The notes under the pieces are model-generated. The model had not been told where the DNA came from. It searched no databases and saw nothing but the letters and a program-made list of their open reading frames with translations. Below, in pieces: positions 30,672 to 41,094 of a stretch of DNA of 64,000 bases. The stretch is taken from NCBI GenBank assembly GCA_963585895.1, contig CAUZXS010005776.1, forward strand, positions 48,501 through 112,500. Reading direction: 5' to 3'. Each line of letters opens with the position of its first letter. Within the stretch, counting starts at the first letter, position 1. The DNA comes from Sepioteuthis lessoniana (taxonomy: Eukaryota > Mollusca > Cephalopoda > Myopsida > Loliginidae). Position numbers and translations under genes: made by a program.

Positions 30672-31229
30672 TACCACAAACAACAGTACTCTCATTATCT
30701 CTTTTTCTCTGGAATACGGGTCCAGCCTTCACAAGTCTCAAAAACCAACAGTATTTGTTGTGCATGCTACCAAATGGGAGAGTACAGCGCAAGGCCTTTT
30801 TGAAGGTGGGTCTAGGCGCAAGACCATAGCCCAGATGTGCCCTGCATTCACAAAAATGTCTCGGGCCCTGTCAGTATTCCCCTAAAAAGAGGCAACTCAG
30901 GTACCAGGCAATAAACCTAGCCCTTTCGAAGAGAATTAGAGCCTGGGAGATGACTCCCTGAGGCTCGAGGAATAAGTCAGTCTCAACCGCATGACACGAA
31001 AAGACCGACTGACTTGAAACCAAGAGTCAGCTCTTTATCCTTCCTTGGTCTCAGGCAAAAAACTAAAATCTTTCATTTGTGTTAGCATCATTCTGGCTGA
31101 TAAGGCACGTGCTGTGCCATTTCAACATTGATTTGCCGACATTTGCCTCACAGGTCTATTATGTCTACAAGCACGTGTGCAAACAATTTGCCCTCTCTTT
31201 CTTCAGCGAGGTATTCAGTCTCTGCCACA
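30672..31229 (-). repeat. 5' LTR (minus strand), with extra block
   Basis: Matches the 3' LTR at both ends but includes about 250 additional bp around 30745-31000 (with GGGCCCGAGACATTTTTG on the minus strand), and stops matching near 30672 at GTTTGTGGTACCAG. The extra block is either ancestral LTR sequence deleted from the other copy or a later insertion. Confidence 0.6.
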
Positions 31230-31238
31230 TATATACAA

Positions 31239-31290
<52 letters not shown>
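31230..31290. repeat. (CA)n/(TA)n microsatellite
   Basis: Compound ACAC and TATA arrays border the LTR element. They generate spurious frames on both strands. Confidence 0.9.
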
Positions 31291-31291
<1 letters not shown>

Positions 31292-31400
31292 TCTTTTTTA
31301 GATGAAGCATAACCAAACATTATTATTAATTTTGACAAGTATTTTCTTTCATCTTTTAATTTTATCACAACTCGCTTGGGTCATTATTTCTATAGATTTG
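31292..31400 (-). mobile_element. SINE-E 3' part
   Basis: Contains TTAGATGAAGCATAACCAAA, then GACAAGTATTTTCTTTCATC and TATCACAACTCGCTTGGGTC. The tRNA head is absent. Confidence 0.6.
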
Positions 31401-31881
31401 TTGGTGGTTGTATTTTTTTTTCTTATTTTGTAGATATTGAGCTCCTAACAAAGAGAGACTAAATTCATATTATAATATAAACTTGACACCCAACATTTAT
31501 TTAACAATCAAATATTGATTCTTTACAGATGTTTTTTTGTCTTTTTTCACTTGACTTTCACAGATACTTCAAAGCATTTGTAGGACAAGGTATTCATAAA
31601 TACCTGAATATACATTTTCTGGTTCATTGACAGCAATATGTGTCATATAGTGTAATACATGTTTTCTCAAATTATTCTTTTTTCTAAAATCTTTAGGTAA
31701 TCATTATAAACTTATAGAGCTCAATTTTCTAAATGATCTCCAATAGAAAGCTACAAATTACAAAAAAATAGAACTAAAATAAAGTATATCAAAAATTTAT
31801 TTAGAATTTATATAGAGTACAAACAAACAGTACCAAAATAAAACATTAAGGAAATTTATCTAAGATTTATATAGAGTACAA
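31401..31881. other. No recognisable feature
   Basis: AT-rich, with a 41-bp segment (ATTTATATAGAGTACAAA and neighbours) repeated at 31805, 31865 and 32160-32205, the last two flanking the following SINE-C. This suggests a small tandem repeat or a target region. Confidence 0.4.
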
Positions 31882-32135
31882 AGTAAGTAAGTAAAGTTGG
31901 TGACCATAGTCAAGGGTGACCCGAAGGCTCCCTTTTTGATAGCTACTACACCAAAGTCTAATGGAAGGCACTCCTCCTTCCCCTGGATTGCTCCACTTTA
32001 TCCTTGATCTGTACTTTATAATGCTGAGTGTTAAGTAAGGAGGTATCCGGTACCATTTTTTGAGTGTTTGGTATAACTCAACAAGAGATTGAACCCAGGT
32101 CTCCCGGGCCATTGGCAAACACTCTAACCACAAAG
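31882..32135 (-). mobile_element. SINE-C, minus strand
   Basis: The left end is AAGTAAGTAAGTAAAGTTGG (a tail with TTAC repeats on the minus strand), and the right end has GATTGAACCCAGGTCTCCCG. It is flanked by ACAAAGTA-type sequence on the left (31878) and CACAAAGTACCA on the right (32131), so ACAAAGTA is a likely 8-bp target duplication. Confidence 0.85.
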
Positions 32136-32224
32136 TACCAAAATAAAATATATCAAAAATTTATATAGAATTTATGCAAAATTTATATTAAGTACAAACT
32201 AACAGTACCAAAATGAAACTTGAC

Positions 32225-32480
32225 CAGTTAGCAAGGCTTTGAATATACAGACTGCATCTTCTGCAGAAGAAAAAGAGGGTGTTCTGCATATGACACTACT
32301 GCATCTGATGATGAGGCTCAAACTTTGAAGACAGTGGAGTACCCCTTCATTGCCATTACCCCCAGCTCCAAGTAATACACTCTGACTTGGAGTGGTAGTA
32401 CCTGTTAGGGTCCCATCTATAGGTTAAATAGATCTGTTCAAAAATTATTAGTATTGGACTGTAATGCTTGAAACCATATA
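32225..32480 (+). mobile_element. VNTR composite, 5' part, plus strand
   Basis: The 5' block runs from CCAGTTAGCAAGGCTTTGAA through GAGGCTCAAACTTTGAAGAC and GTAGTACCTGTTAGGGTCCC to TAGGTTAAATAGATCTG, then one array unit (TGCTTGAAACCATATACTTG). The tail is missing. Confidence 0.7.
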
Positions 32481-32605
32481 CTTGTGGGAAAAAGAAATAT
32501 TATTGACAAATAAAAAAAGGGAATTTAAAAAGTGATTGCAATGGAATATTGATTACAATCATTTAATACAGAAACTTCAAAACTATTATAATTGTGTTGA
32601 AAAGT

Positions 32606-32850
32606 CGAGGCACCTAGCATAATAGTTATCATCTTAGGAAATGGACTCAACAAGTCAAGTTCAAATTCTAGATGCAGCTGTTTTCATTTCTCTTCACACT
32701 AATGCCCTTGGGGAAGGGATGAATCCAAATAGGGCAGACTGAACTCTTTAGCCTTCAAAAGGCAAGTCATCCAAAAAGAATTCAAACTAGCAGTACTCAG
32801 CGGAAAAATTCATCTTGTGTTGCCTTCTACCCATGGTGGAAGGGTTGGGT
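32606..32850 (+). mobile_element. SINE-A, plus strand
   Basis: The head is diverged (GAGGCACCTAGCATAATAGT, then AGTTCAAATTCTAG as the B box). The body has CCCTTGGGGAAGGGATGAAT, and the tail ends TGGAAGGGTTGGGTAGATA. It lacks the GTAGGACAGACT block. Confidence 0.7.
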
Positions 32851-33061
32851 AGATACAAACATTATACAATGGATTGAAAATTGTTTTGTTGTCAACAAGC
32901 ATTTTATTAGTATGGCACTAAAAACAAGTCACACTATGTGTCATTAAAATAAATATAGATGCCATGCCATAGTCAAAATATACATTTTAAACAGCAATGA
33001 GCCTGCTTAGAACTTAGATGGGTAACAAATAAGTAACAAAAAGGTACTGTAAGTAATCTGA
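32851..33061. other. Unassigned
   Basis: No repeat or gene is recognised. Confidence 0.4.
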
Positions 33062-33545
33062 AGCCAGGGAAGAATCCCTCTGGTATGAGCTGGATTATGA
33101 TCTCAAAGTAAGCAAGTTCGAAGTCCAGTCAGGCTATTTCATTCACTTTCTATAGCGAAAGGAATCCTGTACGCAGCAGCTCAAAGCATACACGAATATG
33201 ACTGGCGCATAAACTGAGATCGGGAGGAGAGAAACAGCGATTGGGGAGATCAAACTCACATCCTCCCGCTCATGAATTGTGTTTGACGTCAGGACTACCT
33301 ACAAGCTGGCGCACATATAAATTACGATATTGTGCGATTGACCCGGATGTGGCATTTTGGTATGATTATTTAAGTCCTACCTGAATGCTATGGCAACAGA
33401 GAGGTGTTTTGAATCTTGGTGATGCATAACAAGAGAAGAGTTTGGGTATAGGACTGCTAAAGAAGATTGTTGCAGGCAAAGAGAAATTCATAGGAAGAAG
33501 CTATGAGAACTGTCATTTTCAGCATTGAAATTCAGCTGTCCACCT
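33062..33545 (+). other. tRNA-like head and GC-richer unassigned stretch
   Basis: 33075-33145 has a tRNA-like layout (TGGTATGAGCTGGATTATG, then AGCAAGTTCGAAGTCCAG), which could be the head of a further SINE family. 33150-33400 is GC-richer than its surroundings, with several CpG dinucleotides, including CTCACATCCTCCCGCTCATG. No frame of note crosses it. It could be an LTR-like or exonic piece, but I cannot assign it. Confidence 0.35.
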
Positions 33546-33550
33546 TCAAT

Positions 33551-33880
33551 TGCTCACAGAATTCAAGAAGTAGAAGGAATTGACACAGTATCTGACTGTA
33601 ATTCAACAAACTGGTTTAAGTGTTTTAATGGATGGAAACATGTTCTTTGAAATAAAGAAATTAAGTGATTGATCATCAGCTGCTGATTATGATACTTTAA
33701 AATAGATCTCCAAGCCACTCAAGCTGCTCACAGAATTCAAGAAATAGAAAGAATTGAAATAGTATCTTACTGTAATTCGACAAACTGGTTTAAGTGTTTT
33801 AAAGGATGGAAACATGTTCTTTGAAATAAAGAAATAAATTGATTGATCATCAGTTGCTGATTATGATACTTTAAAATGCA
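33551..33880. repeat. 174-bp tandem duplication
   Basis: The first copy is 33551-33724 and the second starts at 33725 (both TGCTCACAGAATTCAAGAA), with only scattered differences over about 155 bp, ending near TTATGATACTTTAAAAT. Each copy contains CTTTGAAATAAAGAAAT. No coding capacity is apparent. Confidence 0.85.
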
Positions 33881-34164
33881 AGGTAGATAAGAAACCGAAT
33901 ACCAGCACTTAAAAACTTTCAGAATAGATAGCATCTTCAAAACAGAAAAACTTCATAAGCAGAGGATTACATAAGCGCCAAAAAACATATAGGAGCTTTT
34001 AAGATGTTCCATATGAAGTCTGAGTTGATTAAAAAACAAAAATACCTTTATATTCTCTCATACTTGCACACAAGTACAAATAAAAATACACACATTGAAA
34101 GAATGTTTACAAAAAAACAAACATGGATTGATAACCTTCAGAAAGGTATATATAGTTCATTCTT
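33881..34164. other. Unassigned
   Basis: A 67-codon plus-strand frame at 34004-34207 has no recognisable motif and runs into a SINE. Confidence 0.4.
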
Positions 34165-34345
34165 GTTTCTTTGTTTAATAGCATATCAACCTTTATGGGT
34201 TATTTAATGCAAAAGCCATCTTCGTAGAAGAACAGTATTGGTACTATTTAACCCATACATGATAAAGAAGTTTATATCATTCTTGAGGGTATTAGTCCAA
34301 AAGTGAATATAATAGTGTGACTAGAGCTATTATGCCAGGGAAATT
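34165..34345 (-). mobile_element. SINE-B, minus strand, head missing
   Basis: The tail on the left (TTTAATAGCATATCAACCTT on the plus strand) and the body (GTACTATTTAACCCATACAT and GAGGGTATTAGTCCAAAAGT) are present. The right end stops at ACTAGAGC before the tRNA head. Confidence 0.75.
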
Positions 34346-35755
34346 TCCCTTATACATATATATATTAAATCTCTATCTATTTATAACTAAATTATTGGGA
34401 AAACAGGACATTTTTGCATAAGCTTTTCTATGATAAGGTACTCCTAGATCTTCCCAATAATAAAAGTGAAATTTGTTTCAAATCAATTCATCTACTAGGG
34501 GCTGAATTATAGAAATCTTTAGAGTATTCCAAAGAATTTTCAGATCTGATACACATTTCAGCATATATATATATATATATATATATATATGCTGCTTGCA
34601 TCTGAAAATTGCAATTTTTTTTTCACTCCCTTAAAAAGATTGCATGAAAATGGTTGTGATGGCCAATCAAAGTGAACTTTGTTGATTTTAGGTTCTATAC
34701 TGGTCATATTGAGCATTTTCTTTGGATTTTTTTCAAATACATTTTTAAAAATTTGTTTATTCTTATATGTGTGTATGTGTGTGTGCCTCTTGAGTGTTGC
34801 ACATTTTTTACTGTCACAACTGTGTTGTGCCTCACTTACAAGAATCAGCCTACCTTGAAAATCTATACTTGAACTGTGAATTTTTATTCAGAATTAAAAC
34901 CCAACAATATCAAATTCAAAAGCAAACCTGATAAATACACACATGCATAGAGAGGATAGCAACAGATCCAAGCACATTAGAATAATAGTCATAATAGATA
35001 AATTGTAATCACCAAGGCAGACAGGATACAGTGTTATTAGAATCAACAAGTCTAAAGGAAGAAGAGAGGGGTAGTGAGTTGAAATGACTCATGAAGTTAA
35101 AAAAAATTAACCCTTTTTTATTTAGCAACCACATAACCAACCAAAGGTCTGGTGCATAAATTGAAATGGATAGTCAGTTGATGTCTGAACTCTGAGCTAA
35201 TATGTTGATGTGACACCACACCAACAATGTTATAAAATAAAAAATAAAAATGACTAGCTGATCCAGGATCATCTCATCCTAGATAAACTTCAAGAATCTT
35301 CAAAATGTTTCTCTTATGACTGGAGATGTTAAGATCTTCTGACTTACTTGAACAGTTATCCCCCAAAAAAGTGAAATATACCGCATAAAAAGATGCAGAA
35401 GAAATATTGCTTTTTTTCAAAGGTAAGAGTATTTGAACTATCCCCCTTTTTACACTTGCTTTATGAATGCAGTGAATCATATGTTGCATTTACACTGTCA
35501 CACACGTATATAATATTCCCATCTCATTTGTTCTATTCATTCTTTCTTTTATATTATTGATTAAATTCTTATTTGAAAAGAACATTCACAGTCATTCATT
35601 TGTTTTTTGCCAAGTTGTTATTGAAGTGTCTTGTTTTCATCTGTTCTTTCATGAACAAATCATTCACAAAATTTGAGATAACCAGGGAGATTACCCTAAG
35701 CCAATAATCTCTTTATCCAGCATCAGAATACTAATTCAATTCATATTGAGACATT
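34346..35755. other. No recognisable gene or element
   Basis: A (TA)n array at 34562-34590. Small open frames at 34672 and 35274 (minus) show no known motif. 34430-34620 includes a possible degenerate DNA-transposon relic (AAGGTACTCCTAGATCTTCC), but nothing firm. Confidence 0.5.
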
Positions 35756-35762
35756 AGCTGTA

Positions 35763-35965
35763 ACAGTTATTTAATACCGAAACCCTCCTTGTAGAAGAAC
35801 AGTCGTGGGGCTATTTAACTGATATCCGGTTGGATAAAGGAGTTCATACTTTTACCAAAGGTATTAGTCCAAAAGTGAATTTAAAAGTGCAACTAGAGTT
35901 TGAACTCACTTACAATGAGGTTGCAGTCAAGCTCTTTAGCCATTACACCACAGGGACAACCCTCC
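35763..35965 (-). mobile_element. SINE-B, minus strand
   Basis: The right-end head reads, on the plus strand, AGAGTTTGAACTCACTTACA (B box) and TTAGCCATTACACCACAGGG (A box). The body has GGCTATTTAACTGATATCCG. The tail is mostly lost: only ATTTAATACCGAAACCC remains. Confidence 0.8.
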
Positions 35966-36009
35966 ATTCAAATCTTACACTTAAAATTAATTTTTTGTTT
36001 AGGAAATAA

Positions 36010-36320
36010 GAATAAGTTAAATAGAACCAAGCTTGGTGAGTATGAAGGGTGCTGCATTTGTACAATCCTATGTCTTGCCAAAAACATTTTATTGAAAAAA
36101 TATTCAAACTGCTTTCTTTTATGTATTCATTTTTTTTTCAAATTAGCACTGACTTGTCTAGATCAAACATCAATAACATCAACTAATTATATAAGTTGCT
36201 CAGTCATGTATTCATATCCATCTAAATGTTAAATTTTAAAAGATTTAAAGCTTAAGTCTTGACACTTTTTTCATCACAGCAGGTACATATTTAATGAGTG
36301 GTGAAAAGTTCTCAGCCTCA
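36010..36320. repeat. Unclassified dispersed repeat, copy 1
   Basis: Shares AATAGAACCAAGCTTGGTGA, ACAATCCTATGTCTTGCCAA and CAAATTAGCACTGACTTGTC with 40815-41070. The right part (GTGAAAAGTTCTCAGCCTCA) resembles sequence at 55456 and 55850. No coding frame. It could be a MITE or a relic of a longer element. Confidence 0.6.
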
Positions 36321-36324
36321 CCAA

Positions 36325-36677
36325 GAAGGGAATGATCAAGAGTTATCAAACATGTGCTATTCTATTTTTCAGCACCACAAATACACCCCCCCATCTATAA
36401 ATATATAGGACTGACAAAACAGCAGCTGTACGGCTACCTACCACCCATCACAAAAACTATCCAAGTTAGACGAACCAGGACACTGCTGGAGAAGGGAATG
36501 ATCAAGAGTTATCAAACATGTGCTATTCTATTTTTCAGCACCACAAATACACCCCCCATCTATATATATATATATATATATATATAGGACCGACAAAACA
36601 GCAGCTGTACGGCTACCTACCACCCATCACAAAGACTATCCAAGTTAGATGAACCAGGACACTGCTGGAGAAGTAAA
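36325..36677. repeat. 166-bp tandem duplication including an RTE segment
   Basis: The unit 36325-36490 is repeated from 36491 (both GAAGGGAATGATCAAGAGTT). A short ATAAATATATAGG in the first copy is a 26-bp (TA)n in the second (36562-36588). The right part of the unit is RTE coding sequence (CAGCAGCTGTACGGCTACCT). The copies differ at few bases, so the event is recent. Confidence 0.9.
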
Positions 36678-36882
36678 GATGAGCTCATAAGTGATGTACT
36701 CCAGCAGACCCCTGCATATAGATGAGCAAAGGTTTGGACAACCAGCTAGAACCTATATACAACAGCTCTGTGCCAATACAGGATGTAGTCTGGAAAACCT
36801 CCTGGGAGTAATGGATGATAAAGATAGGTGGCGAACAAAGGTCAGGGAGATCCGTGCTAGCAGTGCAACATGATGATGATAT
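36590..36882 (+). pseudogene. RTE-type LINE 3' end
   Basis: Reads FGQPARTYIQQLCANTGCSL, then VMDDKDRWRTKVREIRA, the C-terminus of RTE ORF2, followed by a stop and a GATGATGATATATA tail that merges into a (TA)n array at 36880. The 5' portion is within the tandem duplication. Confidence 0.8.
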
Positions 36883-36904
36883 ATATATATATATATATAT
36901 GTAT

Positions 36905-37250
36905 ATACACACACATTCATGTCCAGGGTTTGATACTAAACTACCTCAGGTCAAATTTTGGAGCTTTAGGTTGTGTGGAATCAAACTTTCATTGCCATTA
37001 CACCCGAGAGTTTTAATACCTGTCAGGGTCCTTCTTATGGTCTAAATAGATTTGTTTGATGATTATTAGTATCAAATACAAATACTTAAAACCATATAAT
37101 TGTGTACAAATTATTTGCATTCAGAATTGTGACTTGAAAATATATCTGTATACAAATAATCTTAGTTAATTGAAACCATATAATAGCTGACAAAAAATTA
37201 CTTCAGTATGAAATAAGCCAAGGATTGATATTACAAGACCAACCAACCAA
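36905..37250 (+). mobile_element. VNTR composite, plus strand, diverged
   Basis: The 5' block is shortened (CATTGCCATTACACCCGAGA, CCTGTCAGGGTCCTTCTTAT). Array-like units follow (CATATAATTGTGTACAAATT). The tail, ending GATTGATATTACAAGACC and AACCAACCAATGG, completes the family order. Confidence 0.7.
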
Positions 37251-37500
37251 TGGTGAGAATAAGTATATATATATATACATATAGTACTGTACAAAATAAG
37301 AGACATGAAAAAAACTCTTAGAAATTTCCTATTTTATGCTATTTCTGAAAATTTTCTTTTAAAGGAAAATTATAACTTTTCACAACAAGAGGAACTTTGA
37401 CAATAAATGAGGAAAATAATCACTTCCTATGAATGTTTAAGCCCTTAAAATTTCATTAAAATTTGTGGCAATAACAAAAAAATGGTTGCTTTTTCAGTGT
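37251..37500. other. Unassigned
   Basis: A short (TA)n at 37266-37280. Otherwise no feature. Confidence 0.4.
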
Positions 37501-37513
37501 TTGGTATTTCCAA

Positions 37514-37516
<3 letters not shown>

Positions 37517-37551
<35 letters not shown>

Positions 37552-37611
37552 AGAGAGAGAGAGAGATATGCGCTATTGAACACTTTCTTTATAAATATAC
37601 AAACTACATAA

Positions 37612-37651
<40 letters not shown>

Positions 37652-37820
37652 GAGAAGGAGAGAGAAAGATGCAGACAGATAATATATTATGCAATCATGA
37701 AAATATACTCTATATATCTATCTATATATATATATATATACATACATACTCATGCACACACATAACTACTATATATATAGGCAGACAGAGAAAGATATCT
37801 ATATATTGATAGATATATGA
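37517..37820. repeat. Microsatellite cluster
   Basis: (TA)n at 37517-37550, (GA)n at 37551-37566, (TG)n at 37613-37626, (TA)n at 37627-37651 and again at 37717-37740, and ATAGATAT runs to 37815. It yields spurious Tyr-Ile frames on both strands. Confidence 0.9.
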
Positions 37821-38027
37821 ATGGGTGAATGGATGGACTGGCAAGTGGCCAAGAATCTAGTGCCAAATCATGTCATCAAAGTTCAGCCAAAGATTCCCCA
37901 GACAGAGGTTGGGAAGGTAAGAGAGACAATAGAGGAGAGTGAATTCAGCGCCATGTCCAGTGAGCACTTGCATCATGATAGCAACAAAAATTATAAAAAC
38001 ACTCAGCAGAAGCTAAACTTGAAATAA
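37821..38027 (+). CDS. Short open frame, possible orphan exon (unsupported product)
   Basis: A 68-codon frame with balanced composition (start MGEWMDWQVAKNLVPNHVIK), distinct from the low-complexity DNA around it, and followed directly by AATAAA at its stop. I recognise no domain. It lacks any visible partner exon or promoter and may be chance. It is listed only because this stretch is neither a known repeat nor a microsatellite. Confidence 0.12.
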   Translation: MGEWMDWQVAKNLVPNHVIKVQPKIPQTEVGKVRETIEESEFSAMSSEHLHHDSNKNYKNTQQKLNLK

Positions 38028-39765
38028 AATGGGGGAAAAAAACATTCATACATTTTTCCATCTTCTGTTGCTGCTTCGTCAGATTTTGAAATTTTTCCAG
38101 GGTGAAACTTGGGGGGAAAATAAAAAAAAATAAAAATAATAAAAAAAAGTAGCCTGATTAGAATTCTTTAAAGTTAGTTTAGCACAAATGAAATAGCAGC
38201 TGTTTTTGCATCTTTTTTTTTTTTTCCCCTGTTGTTTCAAGTTATTTTGGCCAGGAAAGCTGGAATGAGATTATGCTTTTAAAAATTCATCTCTCTGTCT
38301 GATCATCTGTTTGTTAACTTACTTCTTTTTGAAGAATAAAACAAAGATTCTTGAATTACTGATAATACAATTTTTGTGGAAAAACAGAAAACAGGATGAA
38401 CCAAAAAGATTTTTATTTTTATTTATTTTTCTTTGGTAATAACTTGAATCAGTCTTTGGAAACAAGATAAAGAAATAAACATTACTTTTTCTTTTTTTTT
38501 TTCTAAATTTTACCTTAAATATAAATCTGAACAACATTTTAAACTGTTTTTTAAGCAGTAATATGCCTTTTCAAAGCATGTTCCAAAAAAGTGTTATTTC
38601 AAAAAAGGTTATTCACTTTTGATGTTTTAAAAGAAAAATAACATTTAATTCCTGAAGAGACAAAATAAAGACATAACTTGTACAACTTGTATTTCACAAG
38701 AGCATGTCTAACCAGACAGGAAAATAGTATTTGTCTTAAAATCAGTTTATGAGAATAAACCCTCAATTTTATCATGGAGTCAAGAGTGTAAGTGTGATTA
38801 TCTTCAATTTGTATAATCCAATCTTTAAATGAATGTTAAAATATGTGCCCTCTGCCTAGCACTCGTATTTAAGGTTTAATGCAATAAAATATCATGTTAA
38901 ATTAGAAAGACTAACATAACTAAATAAGAATGCATATAAAAAAAGATTTGAATTGAGAGGGTATAATCAAAGAATAGAACAGCTTAGACACAATCTCTTC
39001 CCATCACTTTTGGCTTTCATTGCAAAATGTTTCTAATTTAACTATTTATCAAAATTAGACAATAACAAGTAAAATCAGTTATTTCTTTTAGTTACTGGAT
39101 TTCTTTTATGATTTATTGAGGGGATTTTTGCTCATATTTATCAAAAATAAACTAAAACAATAAGAAAATAATATCAAGCAAATATCAATTAAAATCAAAT
39201 TCTTAAGATCAATATGCAAATTAGCCTTCCTGTTCACACAGTAAACTGCTATTTGGATATCTATATAAGTACTATTTCATGTTATCAATATGTACATAAG
39301 ACCAACAGTATAAATAATATAAAACAATTTTATTGATAATTGAGATTAAAATAAAAGATAAAATTATGGAGAATGTGACATAAATAACTAAGTGAATTGT
39401 GACAATGGTGGTAATATGCTTTTGGTTAGAGGCAGACAATCAAAATCAATCTCCATTCTAAGATACTACAGAAATAGTTGACTGTAGTAAAGTTTTTGTT
39501 ACTGTAATAGCAATAAAATACACAAATTCCAAATCAAATTTGCAAATGAATAATTATAGCATCAGTCAGTTTCTTTAGACAATGGAACTGCACAAGCTTG
39601 GTAATGGTGGTATGGAAGACTAACAGTTGCTCATGCCGCAGGTCTCCTCACTTCACCCCACTAATATTATCCAAGGGAAAGGTAAGGCACTATGTAAGTT
39701 GGCATTTGTGTTTCTGCAAGAGTTGACAAAATGTAGATGAATGCAGCATTGGTCTATCCAAAGAA
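38028..39765. other. Repeat-poor stretch with no recognised gene
   Basis: About 1.7 kb of AT-rich sequence with no SINE, transposon or tandem array that I can see, apart from A and T runs (38115-38150, 38212-38225). It is the longest such interval in the window and would be a reasonable place to look for conserved non-coding DNA. Confidence 0.5.
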
Positions 39766-39769
39766 CTTT

Positions 39770-39950
39770 TCTAGACTAGTTACTCTACTAGACCTAGAGA
39801 TTCAAGTCTGCTCTATTGTTTTACCCATAGTTGAGGAGAGAAGAAATGGATCCAAAGGTATTAGTGTGCAGTAAAATGCAAACCAGCTTCATCCAAGATT
39901 TGAACTTGTGAATCAAATTCATTTTTTCCAATGATAACTATTTATTGTAA
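39770..39950 (-). mobile_element. SINE-A, minus strand, head and body
   Basis: On the plus strand: CTGCTCTATTGTTTTACCCA (body) and GCTTCATCCAAGATTTGAAC (B box), with the A-box region AATGATAACTATTTATTGTA weakly preserved. The tail is absent on the left. Confidence 0.65.
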
Positions 39951-40355
39951 AGGAGGATATTTTTCCCCACAAGAAGTTGAACCTGTCCAACTAAATACAG
40001 ATTGTGGGTAGCCTTGACAGCTTTGGAGTTTAGTTTTTACTGATTAGGTCCTCTTCTTGGAGCTAGTCCCACTTTTCAGTAATTCATTTACACACGTTTG
40101 ACTCATTGTATATGCCCTTGTACAAAAGGAATAAACCTATTGTTAACCTACCGAATTTTCAATGCTGTTATTGATAACTTCAGATACAACATTAATAAAC
40201 CACCTGTGCCTTTATTTGAAAAGTTCAATTTGATAATAATTGTATAGGATTAGCCTTAGTCCTCAATTCAATCATTATAATTTCTGAAGAGAGGAAAATA
40301 TCAAATGCTAATTATAGAGTAATTTCCCTTATTTATTTTCAATTCTACATATAGA
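39951..40355. other. Unassigned
   Basis: No coding or repeat similarity is recognised. An AATAAA at 40130 has no associated frame. Confidence 0.4.
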
Positions 40356-40685
40356 ATGTGGTTGGTTGGTTGGTTGGTTTTGTCAATCCTTGTTGGATTA
40401 TTTTATAAATTTACCCACTCCCTCAATAACAGGTAGGGTGTGACACAGGGTCACTTTTCAAGCAGAGTAAAGGTAGTTTGAAATGAATTTTCCTTCTCTT
40501 AGATTGGCTAACAAACCCAGTCTGCTCTACTATTCACTCATAGCTGGAGGGAGAACAAATGGATTTATGCCTTACTCAAGAGCATTAGCATTAAATGAAA
40601 TGAAAACAGCCTCATCCAGGATTTGAACTTGGGTCACTAATTCCATTTCCTGTGTCAATAGCTGTTACACAAAGCATGCCTCATC
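40356..40685 (-). mobile_element. SINE-A, minus strand, beside a composite-type tail
   Basis: Minus-strand order: head (GTAACAGCTATTGACACAGG and CAAGTTCAAATCCTGG), body (GAATAGTAGAGCAGACTGGG), tail ending GGGAGTGGGTAAAT at 40425. A further 70 bp then ends in AACCAACCAACCAACC, like the end of the composite and SINE-B tail. The chimeric end may be a junction between two insertions. Confidence 0.75.
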
Positions 40686-40814
40686 TGTTAAATCATTTTA
40701 AACAAAACTCAGTTTAACCATGATGCTCTCCAAGATTTCCAAAGATGAGTAAGGTAAAAACCTACATTACAAAGGGGATTGAAAATTGCTCAATTCCCCC
40801 AAAAGCATTTTATG

Positions 40815-41070
40815 AATAGAACCAGGTTTGGTGAGTAGAGAGGGTGCTATATTTATACAATCCTAAGTTTTGCCAAAAACATTTTAATGAAAAAAATATT
40901 CAAACTGGTTTCTTTTTTTTTTTTTTTTTTTCAAATTAGCACTTATTTTTCTAGTCCAAATATTAGACATCATATTATATAAATTGCTCAGCTGGGCACA
41001 TATCTAAACCAAATATTAGATATCACTGTAATATGTAAGTTGCTCAACTGTATCCATCTTCATTTAGATT
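40815..41070. repeat. Unclassified dispersed repeat, copy 2
   Basis: Matches 36010-36230 (AATAGAACCAGGTTTGGTGA, ACATTTTAATGAAAAAAATA, CAAATTAGCACTTATTTTTC). A T run of about 23 lies at 40912-40932. The segment around 40958-41075 is repeated within the copy (AAATATTAGACATCAT and AAATATTAGATATCAC). Confidence 0.6.
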
Positions 41071-41094
41071 TTAAAACTAAAACTGTTCCTAGGC

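Larger units (their letters stand above)
29602..31229 (-). mobile_element. Decayed Ty3-like LTR retrotransposon
   Basis: Two related terminal regions, 29602-30015 and about 30672-31229, both begin on the minus strand with TGTGGCAGAG. The left one ends ATAACACA. Between them is only the last part of pol. The flanks both read TATAT, a possible 5-bp duplication, though in low-complexity DNA. The gag gene, protease, reverse transcriptase and most of the integrase are deleted. The 5' LTR also lacks its end and carries about 250 extra bases. Confidence 0.7.

Noticed and set aside
30359..30829. 156-codon plus-strand frame
   Set aside because: Antisense to the Ty3-like pol and LTR remnant.
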